DNA of 64,000 bases from Cichorium intybus (lineage: Eukaryota; Streptophyta; Magnoliopsida; Asterales; Asteraceae). The stretch is taken from assembly GCA_023525715.1 (NCBI GenBank), contig CM042014.1, positions 26,003,904 to 26,067,903 on the forward strand, in the 5' to 3' direction. A program made the position numbers and the translations under genes. The notes beneath the pieces were generated by a model that had not been told where the DNA came from, did no database searches, and was given only the letters and a program-made list of their open reading frames with translations. Positions 63,781 through 64,000 of the stretch are shown one piece after another. How positions within the stretch are numbered: the stretch's first letter is position 1; each line of letters begins with the position of its first letter.

Positions 63781-64000
63781 GCTATATGATTCATTTTCCT
63801 TTTTCTATCATCTCCCATTTCACCTAGGAGATGGTCTCTTACTACCTTTTATTTTTTAATTACATGTTTATAATTATTAACAAACTTAAATTGTTTGAAA
63901 AGATAAACAATAGTAATAAATATCAAAATTTTCATTAATGTAAACTAAAATAACTAAAATCACATAATAAAAATTAAAACAAGCCTAAACATATTAATGA
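63126..64000. other. Window edge, no recognised gene
   Basis: A TA tract lies at ~63750-63776. Around 63400-63750 both strands have short frames (87 codons minus, 69 codons plus) of less AT-rich composition, but I recognise no domain. It may be an exon of a gene continuing outside the window, or chance. Confidence 0.35.

Overview
This is a piece of an AT-rich eudicot nuclear genome. The evidence is intron-containing genes with GT/AG borders, two genes for plastid-targeted proteins (LSF1 and DEG1) plus a plant-only DUF1645 gene, and every major class of plant transposable element. The long chromovirus-type LTRs and the MULE fragments remind me of asterids such as Asteraceae, but that is only an impression. 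No organelle, bacterial or CRISPR sequence is visible.

Layout. 1-18.9 kb is a transposon graveyard: a foldback-like element at the window edge, a solo LTR with an exact TSD (1100-3226), two tRNA-like SINE heads, decayed Mutator (MULE) transposase pieces in both orientations, a second long LTR (~7530-9957), a PIF/Harbinger-like element abutting a MULE with an exact 9-bp TSD (12700-14122), a short Helitron inside a TA microsatellite (14216-15027), a second Harbinger-like element and a copia LTR with primer-binding site. 19.4-20.5 kb holds the first real gene, a single-exon DUF1645 protein. 22.3-29.6 kb is an old Ty1-copia element broken by two nested solo LTRs. 29.7-33.3 kb is a Helitron carrying a gene 5'-end-like fragment. 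34-36.1 kb is a LINE remnant split by a very young miniature LTR element. 37.6-48.7 kb is a TA-microsatellite complex containing a TIR element, itself split by a nearly complete Ty1-copia element (39029-46667), and a palindromic MITE. 49.8-51.4 kb is a giant hairpin of about 1.6 kb. 51.4-55.6 kb shows no gene.

56-61.7 kb is the gene-rich part: LSF1 (+, seven exons, 599 aa) and DEG1 (-, seven exons, 432 aa), converging with about 0.9 kb between their stop codons. LSF1 is a plastid starch-degradation scaffold with PDZ, phosphatase-like and CBM48 domains; DEG1 is a thylakoid-lumen serine protease. Both act in chloroplasts but in different pathways, so adjacency need not mean joint function. 61.7-64 kb returns to small DNA elements, including a hAT-like element with a near-perfect 8-bp TSD.

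I found no convincing new multi-gene system. The most unusual material is structural: TA repeats serving repeatedly as landing sites, long foldback elements, and nested insertions whose order can be read from target-site duplications. All element borders, splice sites and divergence counts were read by eye.
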